Positions 1 to 4,594 of a stretch of DNA of 5,166 nucleotides are shown piece after piece (position 1 is the stretch's first letter; each line of letters starts with the position of its first letter). The stretch lies in assembly GCA_017542695.1 (NCBI GenBank), contig JAFXWT010000052.1, forward strand, positions 1-5,166, in the 5' to 3' direction. The notes beneath the pieces are model-generated. The model was not told the DNA's origin, did no database searches, and was given only the letters and a program-made list of their open reading frames with translations. Both the position numbers and the translations under genes were made by a program. Origin of the DNA: Clostridia bacterium (GTDB taxonomy: Bacteria; Bacillota_A; Clostridia; Oscillospirales; CAG-272).

Positions 1-1
1 A

Positions 2-829
2 TACTATTGAACAAAAAAGCGAAAGGACATTGATATGAGTTATCTTACACCCGAAATAATAAATCTGCGCGAGGACGACCCGAACGTGAGACTCGTCTGC
101 TACTGCGCCGGCAAGTCGAAAGAATTGCCGTTCAACGAAAAGCGCAAGAGCGATAAAACCGCCCGCGTCGACAAGTTTTCCCTCTCCTTCGACGATGCCG
201 ACGCCGAGCGACGACAAAAACGAGCGTATTTCCCTGCCGGACGGGTGCGCGTCGAGCGATCCGAAAAACATGATCGTCTCGTCGTCGATCATCCCCGACG
301 CGCCGCCGATGAATCCGTACTCATACGGCGGGAGCGAAACGCCGCCCGATTTTATCATCAGCGTCGGCACGCCGCGGCGTGACAGCTCTGCAAAAATCCC
401 CGCGTCCGCGGTGATGACGCCGCCGCCCGCGACGGCAGTCGCGCAGTGCGCATATCCCTGCCTGACGTCAACGACCTCATATCCCGCGCGGCGCGCAAAG
501 TCAAGCGCGTCGGGCGCGACCGCGTCCGTTTTTGCGACGAAAAAGCCGCCGACAGTAAAGAAATTCAAGGCGCACTCGGCGGGATACCCGTTTCCGAGAG
601 GCGACGACGGCGCGTACTTTATCCCGCTTTCGTCGAGAGTTTTTATCACCGCCGTCTCACCGGACGGAACGAACAGCGCGTCTCCGACTTTGCCGATCAG
701 CGTGTCGGGGTGCGTTCCCGTCGGCGCGCCGACAACGACCGACGGCGGCAGTTTCACGACGCGGCCGCGCACGCCGAGCAGACCGACATATTTATCGGGA
801 AGAGTATCGCTGACAAGATACGTTTTCAT
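2..829 (-). CDS. DUF6873-like conserved clostridial protein; 3' end abnormal or outside window
   Basis: The reading frame starts at ATG 829, with a GAGG ribosome binding site at 835-838 (5-nt spacing), and has no stop before the left edge (276 codons). Residues 1 to about 228 look like one folded protein. Visible blocks are YPAECALN (82-89), VRQGYAHCATAV (122-133), GGGVITADAGI (135-145), YGFIGGASGMIDD (171-183), a Phe-Phe-Gly-Ser stretch with HPSG (188-198) and LVDAGGFIAL (219-228). From memory these match DUF6873, a clostridial family described as having a guanidine-modifying-enzyme-like fold; its function is unknown and I infer none. Members usually end just after the DxGG block, so residues 229-276 (below about position 148) are probably not native. 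That tail is hydrophobic, uses codons such as GCA, GTA and CGA that are rare upstream, and is the in-register antisense of a hydrophilic plus-strand frame. A frameshift, a deletion or an assembly join near 130-150 would explain it. Identity is fairly secure; the 3' boundary is not. Confidence 0.72.
   Translation of the reverse strand, partial: MKTYLVSDTLPDKYVGLLGVRGRVVKLPPSVVVGAPTGTHPDTLIGKVGDALFVPSGETAVIKTLDESGIKYAPSSPLGNGYPAECALNFFTVGGFFVAKTDAVAPDALDFARRAGYEVVDVRQGYAHCATAVAGGGVITADAGIFAELSRRGVPTLMIKSGGVSLPPYEYGFIGGASGMIDDETIMFFGSLDAHPSGREIRSFLSSLGVGIVEGEGKLVDAGGFIALALFVERQFFRLAGAVADESHVRVVLAQIYYFGCKITHINVLSLFCSIV
35..382 (+). CDS. Possible convergent gene, only 5' part credible; unrecognised
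   Basis: The start looks real: AAAGGA at 22-27 lies 7 nt before ATG 35, in an AT-rich leader. The first 40 to 55 codons read as a hydrophilic protein (MSYLTPEIINLREDD, then a Cys-Tyr-Cys at about residues 22-24) and use GAC, CTC, GTC, AAG and CGC like genes in this window. After about position 200 the frame turns into Arg-rich shadow sequence antisense to the DUF6873-like gene, running to TGA 380-382. The credible part is therefore roughly 35-150 or slightly beyond, with no stop of its own. A shift into the second alternative plus frame would end it at TAA 154-156, which would give a tidy tail-to-tail arrangement. I recognise no family. It may be the remnant of a longer gene, a small ORF broken by a frameshift, or a chance frame. 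Confidence 0.25.
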   Translation: MSYLTPEIINLREDDPNVRLVCYCAGKSKELPFNEKRKSDKTARVDKFSLSFDDADAERRQKRAYFPAGRVRVERSEKHDRLVVDHPRRAADESVLIRRERNAARFYHQRRHAAA

Positions 830-850
830 AAAAACCTCATAAATGCAAAT

Positions 851-872
851 ACCCCTTCGATATCGAAGGGGT
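851..872 (-). terminator. Probable rpmB terminator (22-nt perfect palindrome)
   Basis: This is a perfect palindrome with arms ACCCCTTCGA and TCGAAGGGGT, 21 nt beyond the rpmB stop in the direction of transcription. On the minus strand it is followed by an interrupted T-rich stretch (ATTTGCATTTAT), so termination is plausible but not textbook. No T-run follows on the plus strand. It also separates rpmB from the downstream DUF6873-like gene. Confidence 0.6.
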
Positions 873-893
873 TAAGCGATGTTGAAATTCCGA

Positions 894-1079
894 TCAGTTT
901 CTTTCGACCTTGCCTTCACGAAGGCAGCGGGCGCAGATGGTAACGGTCTTGTGTGTTCCGTTAACGACAACGCTGACTTTACGGATGTTCGGTTTCCATG
1001 TTCTGCTTGTTTTGCGGTTGGAATGGGAAACATTGTGACCGAAAGTAACGCCCTTGCCGCAGTACATACATTTTGCCAT
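894..1079 (-). CDS. rpmB: 50S ribosomal protein L28
   Basis: This encodes ribosomal protein L28, a small structural protein of the large ribosomal subunit. The 61-residue product begins MAKCMYCGKG and carries two CxxC pairs, C4/C7 and C49/C52 (TICARCLREG), the zinc-binding form. Between them are the typical GHNVSHSNRKTSR stretch (14-26) and the basic TWKPNIRKV segment (27-35). Length is normal for clostridial L28. Start choice: AGGAGG at 1088-1093 sits 8 nt before ATG 1079. The in-frame ATG at 1088 overlaps that ribosome binding site and is rejected. The gene is monocistronic by its surroundings, with its own promoter at 1154-1182 and a palindromic terminator at 851-872. A 5-bp hairpin (1114-1118 with 1125-1129) lies in the leader, with no evidence that it is regulatory. 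Confidence 0.97.
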   Translation of the reverse strand: MAKCMYCGKGVTFGHNVSHSNRKTSRTWKPNIRKVSVVVNGTHKTVTICARCLREGKVERN

Positions 1080-1153
1080 TTGATGCACCTCCTACTTCTT
1101 TTCTAATATCGTAACGGCTCATTTGCCGTATTCAATCATAACGTGCGTCGTAC

Positions 1154-1182
1154 ATTATAACACGTATTTTTCAAAAAATCAA
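1154..1182 (-). promoter_or_regulatory. SigA-type promoter of rpmB
   Basis: On the minus strand, -35 TTGATT (1177-1182) is followed after exactly 17 nt by a perfect -10 TATAAT (1154-1159). Transcription should start near 1147, giving a leader of about 68 nt before rpmB. The -35 box overlaps the loop and one arm of the inverted repeat at 1167-1197. Confidence 0.88.
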
Positions 1183-1197
1183 TAGTTTTTTGAAAAA
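1167..1197. repeat. Perfect 12-bp AT-rich inverted repeat over the rpmB -35 box
   Basis: Arm TTTTTCAAAAAA (1167-1178) and arm TTTTTTGAAAAA (1186-1197) are exact reverse complements separated by 7 nt. It overlaps the rpmB -35 element. It could be an operator, an UP-like or bent AT-rich element, or a weak trailing hairpin of the trmB transcript. Which of these applies cannot be decided from sequence. Confidence 0.6.
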
Positions 1198-1233
1198 TGC
1201 GGAAATTTTTTTTGCCTCTCCGAAGATAAGCCG

Positions 1234-1884
1234 TCACGGCTTTTTCGCGGCGACGAGACGGTTTATCGGCACGCCGCGCTCCGAAAAGTTTTTCTCGTAT
1301 TCCGTCATGACGTTTCCTTCGGCGTATCCGCTCGCGTGCAGATCGTACGTCACGTCGCCGACCGTAAAGCCCGCCGCCTCAAATTCGGGAAGCGAAAAAT
1401 CGAACAGCGCGCGGTTATCCGTCTTGAATTCTATTCTGCCGCCGTCATTCAGCAGCGCGCGGAATTTTTCAAGGAACGCGCGGTGCGTCAGCCGCCGCTT
1501 CGCGTGGCGCGCCTTCGGCCACGGATCGCAGAAATTGATGTAAATCACGTCGAACGACGCGGGCGCGAGTATCTTGTCGATGACGCTCGCGTCGGCGCAA
1601 ATAAAGCGGAGATTGACGAGCTGTGCCGCCTTCGCTTTTTCGGCGGCGAAGATAATAACATCCTTGACGACCTCGAGCGCAATAAAGCCGACGTCGGTGT
1701 TCTTTTCAGCCATTCCGACCGAAAAAGCGCCCTTTCCGCACCCGATCTCAAGTCTGTACGACTGAAATCCGCCGAGGATATCGCCGATATTGATTTCAAA
1801 AGGCGCGGCTTTCGGCACGTCCGTTATAACGTCGCGCGCCGCTTCAAAACGCGCGGCGCCGTTCTTCTTTTTTCTGACTCGCAT
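1234..1884 (-). CDS. trmB: tRNA (guanine-N7-)-methyltransferase TrmB
   Basis: TrmB uses S-adenosylmethionine to form 7-methylguanosine, normally at position 46 of the tRNA variable loop. The 216-residue product has the expected blocks: a basic N-terminus MRVRKKKNG; the SAM-binding motif LEIGCGKGAF (45-54); the acidic ALEVVKD segment (69-75) ending the next strand; ADAS (97-100); the tRNA-binding and catalytic signature INFCDPWPKARHAKRRL (116-132); FKTDN (153-157); and TEYEKNF (194-200) near the C-terminus. Length matches the family. The frame is open upstream to 2073, but ATG 1884 is chosen because GGAG (1893-1896) lies 8 nt before it, a vegetative promoter lies just upstream at 1910-1938, and family members start with a similar MRxR sequence. 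No strong terminator follows; a 6-bp hairpin (1228-1242) holds the TGA stop in its loop but lacks a T-run on this strand. It is probably transcribed alone. Confidence 0.96.
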   Translation of the reverse strand: MRVRKKKNGAARFEAARDVITDVPKAAPFEINIGDILGGFQSYRLEIGCGKGAFSVGMAEKNTDVGFIALEVVKDVIIFAAEKAKAAQLVNLRFICADASVIDKILAPASFDVIYINFCDPWPKARHAKRRLTHRAFLEKFRALLNDGGRIEFKTDNRALFDFSLPEFEAAGFTVGDVTYDLHASGYAEGNVMTEYEKNFSERGVPINRLVAAKKP

Positions 1885-1909
1885 TGTGTTTTCTCCGTGT
1901 TTTTTTGAT

Positions 1910-1938
1910 ATTTTATCACATTTCCCCGCACATTTCAA
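1910..1938 (-). promoter_or_regulatory. SigA-type promoter of trmB
   Basis: On the minus strand, -35 TTGAAA (1933-1938) is followed after 17 nt by -10 TAAAAT (1910-1915). The transcript should start near 1903, about 19 nt before ATG 1884, just ahead of the ribosome binding site. This supports the short form of TrmB and rules out the 63-residue N-terminal extension that the open frame would allow. Confidence 0.82.
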
Positions 1939-2010
1939 GAAAAAAATGAAAGCGGCGAAAAAAAGTGAATAATATCCGCGCCGCGTGCAAAAAATATCAA
2001 TGTCGGAAGA

Positions 2011-2287
2011 TAGGCAGATGTTAGTCGAACGCGGCCGGTTTTCGCTTGATAATTTATGCCCGTACATCGTCAAAACCCTTGAAAATACACGAAGTATTCT
2101 CTATGGGCTTTTCCTTGTCCGAACAAAAATTCTCCGAGCGAAAACTGCTGCGCAACTCTCGGCGAGATGGTTTCGAGCTATTTTTGCGCCGATGACACCG
2201 CCTTACTCGCGTAAGGCAAGGACGAGAAGGACAAAAGAGCCGAAAATAGCCGTCGAGGGGCGACTGCGCTCGACTAACATCTGCCTA
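2011..2287. mobile_element. MITE-like 277-bp element with terminal inverted repeats and TA flanks
   Basis: The ends are an exact 18-bp inverted repeat: TAGGCAGATGTTAGTCGA at 2011-2028 and its reverse complement at 2270-2287. The repeat extends imperfectly to 27 bp (2011-2037 with 2261-2287, 24 of 27 matching). The outermost bases form TA at both ends, as expected for a TA target duplication of the IS630/mariner type, so the mobile unit may be 2013-2285. Inside are nested inverted repeats: GTTTTCGCT (2038-2046) with AGCGAAAAC (2137-2145); GCTATTTTTG (2177-2186) with CGAAAATAGC (2241-2250, one mismatch); and a 7-bp hairpin at 2200-2217. No transposase is encoded. A plus-strand frame (1985-2296) crosses both ends and resembles no protein known to me. 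The element lies between the trmB promoter and the DUF378 gene and fills most of the 425-bp gene-free stretch 1885-2309. It could instead be a structured intergenic repeat or RNA; copy number elsewhere in the genome would decide. Confidence 0.65.
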
Positions 2288-2309
2288 ATAAAATAAAAAG
2301 GAGAAAATT

Positions 2310-2543
2310 ATGTTGCTCGATAAAATTTCACTTGTTCTCACGATAATCGGCGCTCTCAACTGGGGCTCGATCGGACTTTTCCGCTTCGACGTCGTCGCAT
2401 GGATATTCGGCGGTCAGGACGCGGTAATGAGCCGTATCATTTACACTCTGGTCGCGCTCGCGGGCGTTTGGTGCATCTCGCTTCTGTTCCGCCAGCGCAC
2501 GACCGTCACAGACGACGACACGACAAGAACCACGACACGATAA
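2310..2543 (+). CDS. DUF378 family small membrane protein (YuzA-like)
   Basis: This 77-residue protein has two predicted membrane helices (about 6-24 and 43-60) joined by a short loop containing FDVVAWIFGG (26-35). The GALNWG motif in helix 1 (14-19) and YTLVALAGVW in helix 2 (45-54) are the hallmarks of DUF378, the family of B. subtilis YuzA, whose function is unknown. After the second helix comes a short basic stretch and a polar Thr/Asp/Arg tail (64-77), probably cytoplasmic. AAGGAG at 2298-2303 sits 6 nt before ATG 2310, so the start is secure. It is the only clearly real plus-strand gene here and ends at a strong hairpin terminator. I see no convincing promoter between the MITE-like element and the start: a TAAAAT at 2289-2294 has no -35 partner. 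The promoter may lie within or beyond the element. Confidence 0.92.
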   Translation: MLLDKISLVLTIIGALNWGSIGLFRFDVVAWIFGGQDAVMSRIIYTLVALAGVWCISLLFRQRTTVTDDDTTRTTTR

Positions 2544-2551
2544 ACGATACG

Positions 2552-2577
2552 AAAAAAGCGCCTCAAGGCGCTTTTTT
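2552..2577. terminator. Bidirectional intrinsic terminator between DUF378 gene and spoIIP
   Basis: An 11-bp perfect stem (AAAAAAGCGCC at 2552-2562 with GGCGCTTTTTT at 2567-2577) closes a TCAA loop, with a T-run in both directions. It begins 9 bp after the DUF378 stop and also serves minus-strand transcripts arriving from spoIIP, whose stop is at 2646. A 12-nt palindrome GCCGATATCGGC (2632-2643) directly after the spoIIP stop may add a small hairpin but has no T-run. Confidence 0.93.
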
Positions 2578-2645
2578 CTTTTTTTCATCCATCGTCATCT
2601 GTCGTCGCGGAGTGTGTATCGTTCACATAGTGCCGATATCGGCTT

Positions 2646-3554
2646 TCACTCCATCATCTCGCAAAATCCCGCCGCGAACGCACTCGCGGCGCTGATCGCC
2701 TCGGCGTAACCGTTGCCGACAGAGCCGATCTCCGCCGTAAAAAACACCGCGTCCACGTCCTGATTGAGCACCCCGTCGCGCGTTACGACAATAGCTGACT
2801 TTTCACATTTTTCGTTCATTTTTTCGGCGAGCGCGGCGGCATTTGAAAGGCGCGTTTCGTACTTTCCGCACCCCTTTGCCGCGACGAGCGCTACCTGCGC
2901 CATGATGTCGTCGCTTTTCGTTATCGGGCGCAGGATGTTTCCCGTTTCATCGACGAGCGCGGCGCGGTGAACGTCAATAACGCAGAAAACGTCGCCGCCG
3001 CTATAATTTTTGATCTTCTCCGCCGCCGCGGCGTACGACTCGCGGCCGCCCGATACACCGACGTCGATATATTCCGCGTCGATCCCGAGACGACGCAGTT
3101 CCGACGCGAGAAAATCGGCGACTTTCGCCGTCGTGTATTCACCGCCCGTCGCCGAAAAGTCGGCGGAGGCGTAAGTCATAACTTCGCCCGTGTACGCCTC
3201 GTACGGATGAGTCGAGATGACGAGCACCTTTCCCGCCGCCTTGACTGGCGCGATCGGAGCGACTTTTTCGCCGCCTCCCGACAGATCGACGGGCACTATC
3301 CCCACGCAGCCGTCAGGCACTTTTGCCGCGTCAAAATCGTATATCCCCGCGACGTGCGGCGCGTTTTCCGCCGCCGCTTTTTTGTTCAGCAATCCCGAAA
3401 GAAACGTGTCCTTTCCGACGGCAAACGTCACCGCGCAAAGCGCGATGAGCGTCGCCGCAAGAACGGCGACAATGGCGGCGCGCCGCCGCGCCGTCGCCTT
3501 TTTCGATCGTATATGCGGCTCATCGAGCGTGATTATCGGTAAATTCTCGTCCAT
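2646..3554 (-). CDS. spoIIP: Stage II sporulation protein P (SpoIIP), peptidoglycan hydrolase
   Basis: SpoIIP works with SpoIID and SpoIIM at the engulfing membrane, cleaving peptidoglycan as amidase and endopeptidase so that the mother cell can engulf the forespore. The 302-residue protein has a short basic cytoplasmic N-terminus with RSKKATARRR (16-25), one membrane helix (about 26-47), an extracytoplasmic linker rich in Ala, Gly and Pro, then the catalytic domain from about residue 108. Matching motifs: VISTHPYEAYT (112-122), equivalent to the family's HTHxxESY; FLASELRRLGI (148-158); VIDVHRAA (192-199); LNQD (263-266); and AEIGSVGNGYAEA (274-286). Likely zinc and catalytic residues are H116, H196 and E275, all present. 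The first His of HTH is Ser114. Length is somewhat short for the family. GGAG at 3561-3564 lies 6 nt before ATG 3554. It starts 52 bp after gpr, the common gpr-spoIIP order in spore-formers. Confidence 0.9.
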   Translation of the reverse strand: MDENLPIITLDEPHIRSKKATARRRAAIVAVLAATLIALCAVTFAVGKDTFLSGLLNKKAAAENAPHVAGIYDFDAAKVPDGCVGIVPVDLSGGGEKVAPIAPVKAAGKVLVISTHPYEAYTGEVMTYASADFSATGGEYTTAKVADFLASELRRLGIDAEYIDVGVSGGRESYAAAAEKIKNYSGGDVFCVIDVHRAALVDETGNILRPITKSDDIMAQVALVAAKGCGKYETRLSNAAALAEKMNEKCEKSAIVVTRDGVLNQDVDAVFFTAEIGSVGNGYAEAISAASAFAAGFCEMME

Positions 3555-3606
3555 TTTTCTCTCCGTATCGTTTTTGTAAAATATTATGACGCGGAGAACG
3601 TTTTTA

Positions 3607-4503
3607 TTACATTATCATCATTTCGGGCAGCGTCATGTTCCCGTGGAACGCGAAATTTATCGCGTATCCGATCAGTGAGCCGACGAGCTCCGTCCTCATA
3701 TCGACGTCCTTCGGGCAGACGAACAGATCGGGTGCGGAAATATCACCAGTCACGCCCGCTTTTTCGAGCGCGTCTGATATCAGCGTAGTCGAGTCTATCA
3801 CCATCGGCACGCCGATCGCAAGCGTCGGCACGCCCGTCGTTCCGATGTTTATCGCCGCGCGGTTATTGCCCACGCCCGAGCCGGGAGAAATTCCCGTGTC
3901 GGTGAGCTGAACGGCTCTGCCGAGACGCTCCGTTTTCCGCGCCGCGAGCGAATCGACGACGATGATGAGGTCGGGGCGCGCCTCGCGCACCGCGCCGAGT
4001 ATCAGCTCGCGCGTCTCGATGCCCGTTTGCGCAAGCACTCCGGGCATGACGGCGCAAATATCGAAAAACCCCGCTTTGTCGAACACTTCCCTGTCGCTTT
4101 TTTTCAGATGGCGCGTGACAAGCGTGTGCTCCGCGGCGATAACGCCGACCGCGTCGGCGGCGAGACGCCTGTTCCCCAGCCCGCACACAAGCACGCTCCG
4201 CGCGCCGTCCGACGCTCTTCCCGCAAGCTCGGATATGTTCTTCGATATAACGCGGCAAATACGCTCGTACTCGTCGTATCCCATTTCGCCAACGTCGCCG
4301 AAAGAGACGGTGACATAGCGTCCGCGCGGCTTTCCGAGCTTCATTTCGCCGCGCTCGTCGATGACGTCGATCGTGTTTACGACAACACCGCCGTCGCGCG
4401 TTTCACCGAAGATGACGCCGTCTATCTCTCCCGCGTCGCGCTCGGCAACGTTTTTCATTTTTTCCTCGCGGAGCTCGACCGCGAGGTCCGTTCTGAAAGA
4501 CAT
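3607..4503 (-). CDS. gpr: Germination (spore) protease GPR
   Basis: GPR is the endopeptidase that starts breakdown of small acid-soluble spore proteins during germination. It is made as a zymogen in the forespore and activated by removing a short N-terminal propeptide. The 298-residue product opens with the family signature FRTDLAVE (3-10). It contains CGLGNRRLAADAVGV (107-121) and IIVVDSLAARK (180-190), whose D117 and D184 correspond to the two catalytic aspartates known in Bacillus GPR. Next comes TDTGISPGSGVGNNRAAI (201-218), then GVPTLAIGVPMVIDSTT (224-240), and near the C-terminus PKDVDMRTELVGSLIGYAIN (264-283). It is shorter than Bacillus GPR (about 370 residues) and closer to clostridial forms. 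GAGGTG at 4511-4516 lies 7 nt before ATG 4503 and is embedded in the hairpin at 4508-4546. spoIIP follows 52 bp downstream. I found no convincing forespore sigma factor promoter. Confidence 0.96.
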   Translation of the reverse strand: MSFRTDLAVELREEKMKNVAERDAGEIDGVIFGETRDGGVVVNTIDVIDERGEMKLGKPRGRYVTVSFGDVGEMGYDEYERICRVISKNISELAGRASDGARSVLVCGLGNRRLAADAVGVIAAEHTLVTRHLKKSDREVFDKAGFFDICAVMPGVLAQTGIETRELILGAVREARPDLIIVVDSLAARKTERLGRAVQLTDTGISPGSGVGNNRAAINIGTTGVPTLAIGVPMVIDSTTLISDALEKAGVTGDISAPDLFVCPKDVDMRTELVGSLIGYAINFAFHGNMTLPEMMIM

Positions 4504-4507
4504 AAAA

Positions 4508-4546
4508 AATCACCTCTTTTCTATGATTGACGAAAAAGAGGTGATT
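4508..4546 (-). terminator. Terminator-like hairpin containing the gpr Shine-Dalgarno sequence
   Basis: On the minus strand, arm AATCACCTCTTTT (4546-4534) pairs perfectly over 13 bp with AAAAGAGGTGATT (4520-4508) across a 13-nt loop, and T-residues run up to the gpr ATG at 4503. This has the form of an intrinsic terminator for the upstream SDR gene, but the descending arm holds the GAGGTG ribosome binding site of gpr. Read-through transcripts would carry a hidden binding site. A transcript starting inside the loop would have it exposed. Confidence 0.65.
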
Positions 4547-4594
4547 ATTTCAATATTTCGTTTTTTCCCTCGCGGGAAATCTTAAAACTCCAAA

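Noticed and set aside
195..842. Long plus-strand frame of about 215 codons (and another at 446-943)
   Set aside because: Both are antisense to the DUF6873-like gene, have low-complexity Ser/Thr/Pro or Arg-rich composition typical of shadows in GC-rich coding DNA, lack ribosome binding sites, and run through the rpmB terminator region.
1080..1088. Upstream in-frame ATG for rpmB at 1088
   Set aside because: It overlaps the AGGAGG ribosome binding site, which is correctly spaced for ATG 1079, and L28 proteins begin MAKC or similar.
1228..1242. AAGCCG/CGGCTT hairpin around the trmB stop codon as trmB terminator
   Set aside because: The stem is short with the stop codon in its loop, and the T-run lies on the plus-strand side only, so it does not suit minus-strand termination.
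1885..2073. 63-residue N-terminal extension of TrmB from an upstream ATG at 2073
   Set aside because: The extension would cross the trmB promoter and the left end of the MITE-like element. The internal start at 1884 has a ribosome binding site and the family-typical MRVRKK N-terminus.
1985..2296. Plus-strand frame of 103 codons
   Set aside because: It is a chance frame through the inverted-repeat element, beginning outside it and ending just past its right end. It has no clear ribosome binding site and no family resemblance.
2967..3542. Plus-strand frame of 191 codons opposite spoIIP
   Set aside because: Arg-rich composition and position antisense to a well-supported SpoIIP gene mark it as a shadow.
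3863..4530. Several frames on both strands overlapping gpr
   Set aside because: All are Arg/Ser-rich shadows of gpr, whose own frame carries complete family motifs.
4515..4560. Possible SigG or SigF promoter for gpr (GAAATA followed by CATAGAA)
   Set aside because: The spacer is about 20 nt, too long for forespore sigma factor promoters, and the -10 match is partial. A start here would fall inside the ribosome binding site arm.
4564..4579. TTTCCC/GGGAAA hairpin after the SDR gene as a terminator
   Set aside because: The 6-bp stem has no T-run following it on the minus strand. The longer hairpin at 4508-4546 is the better candidate.
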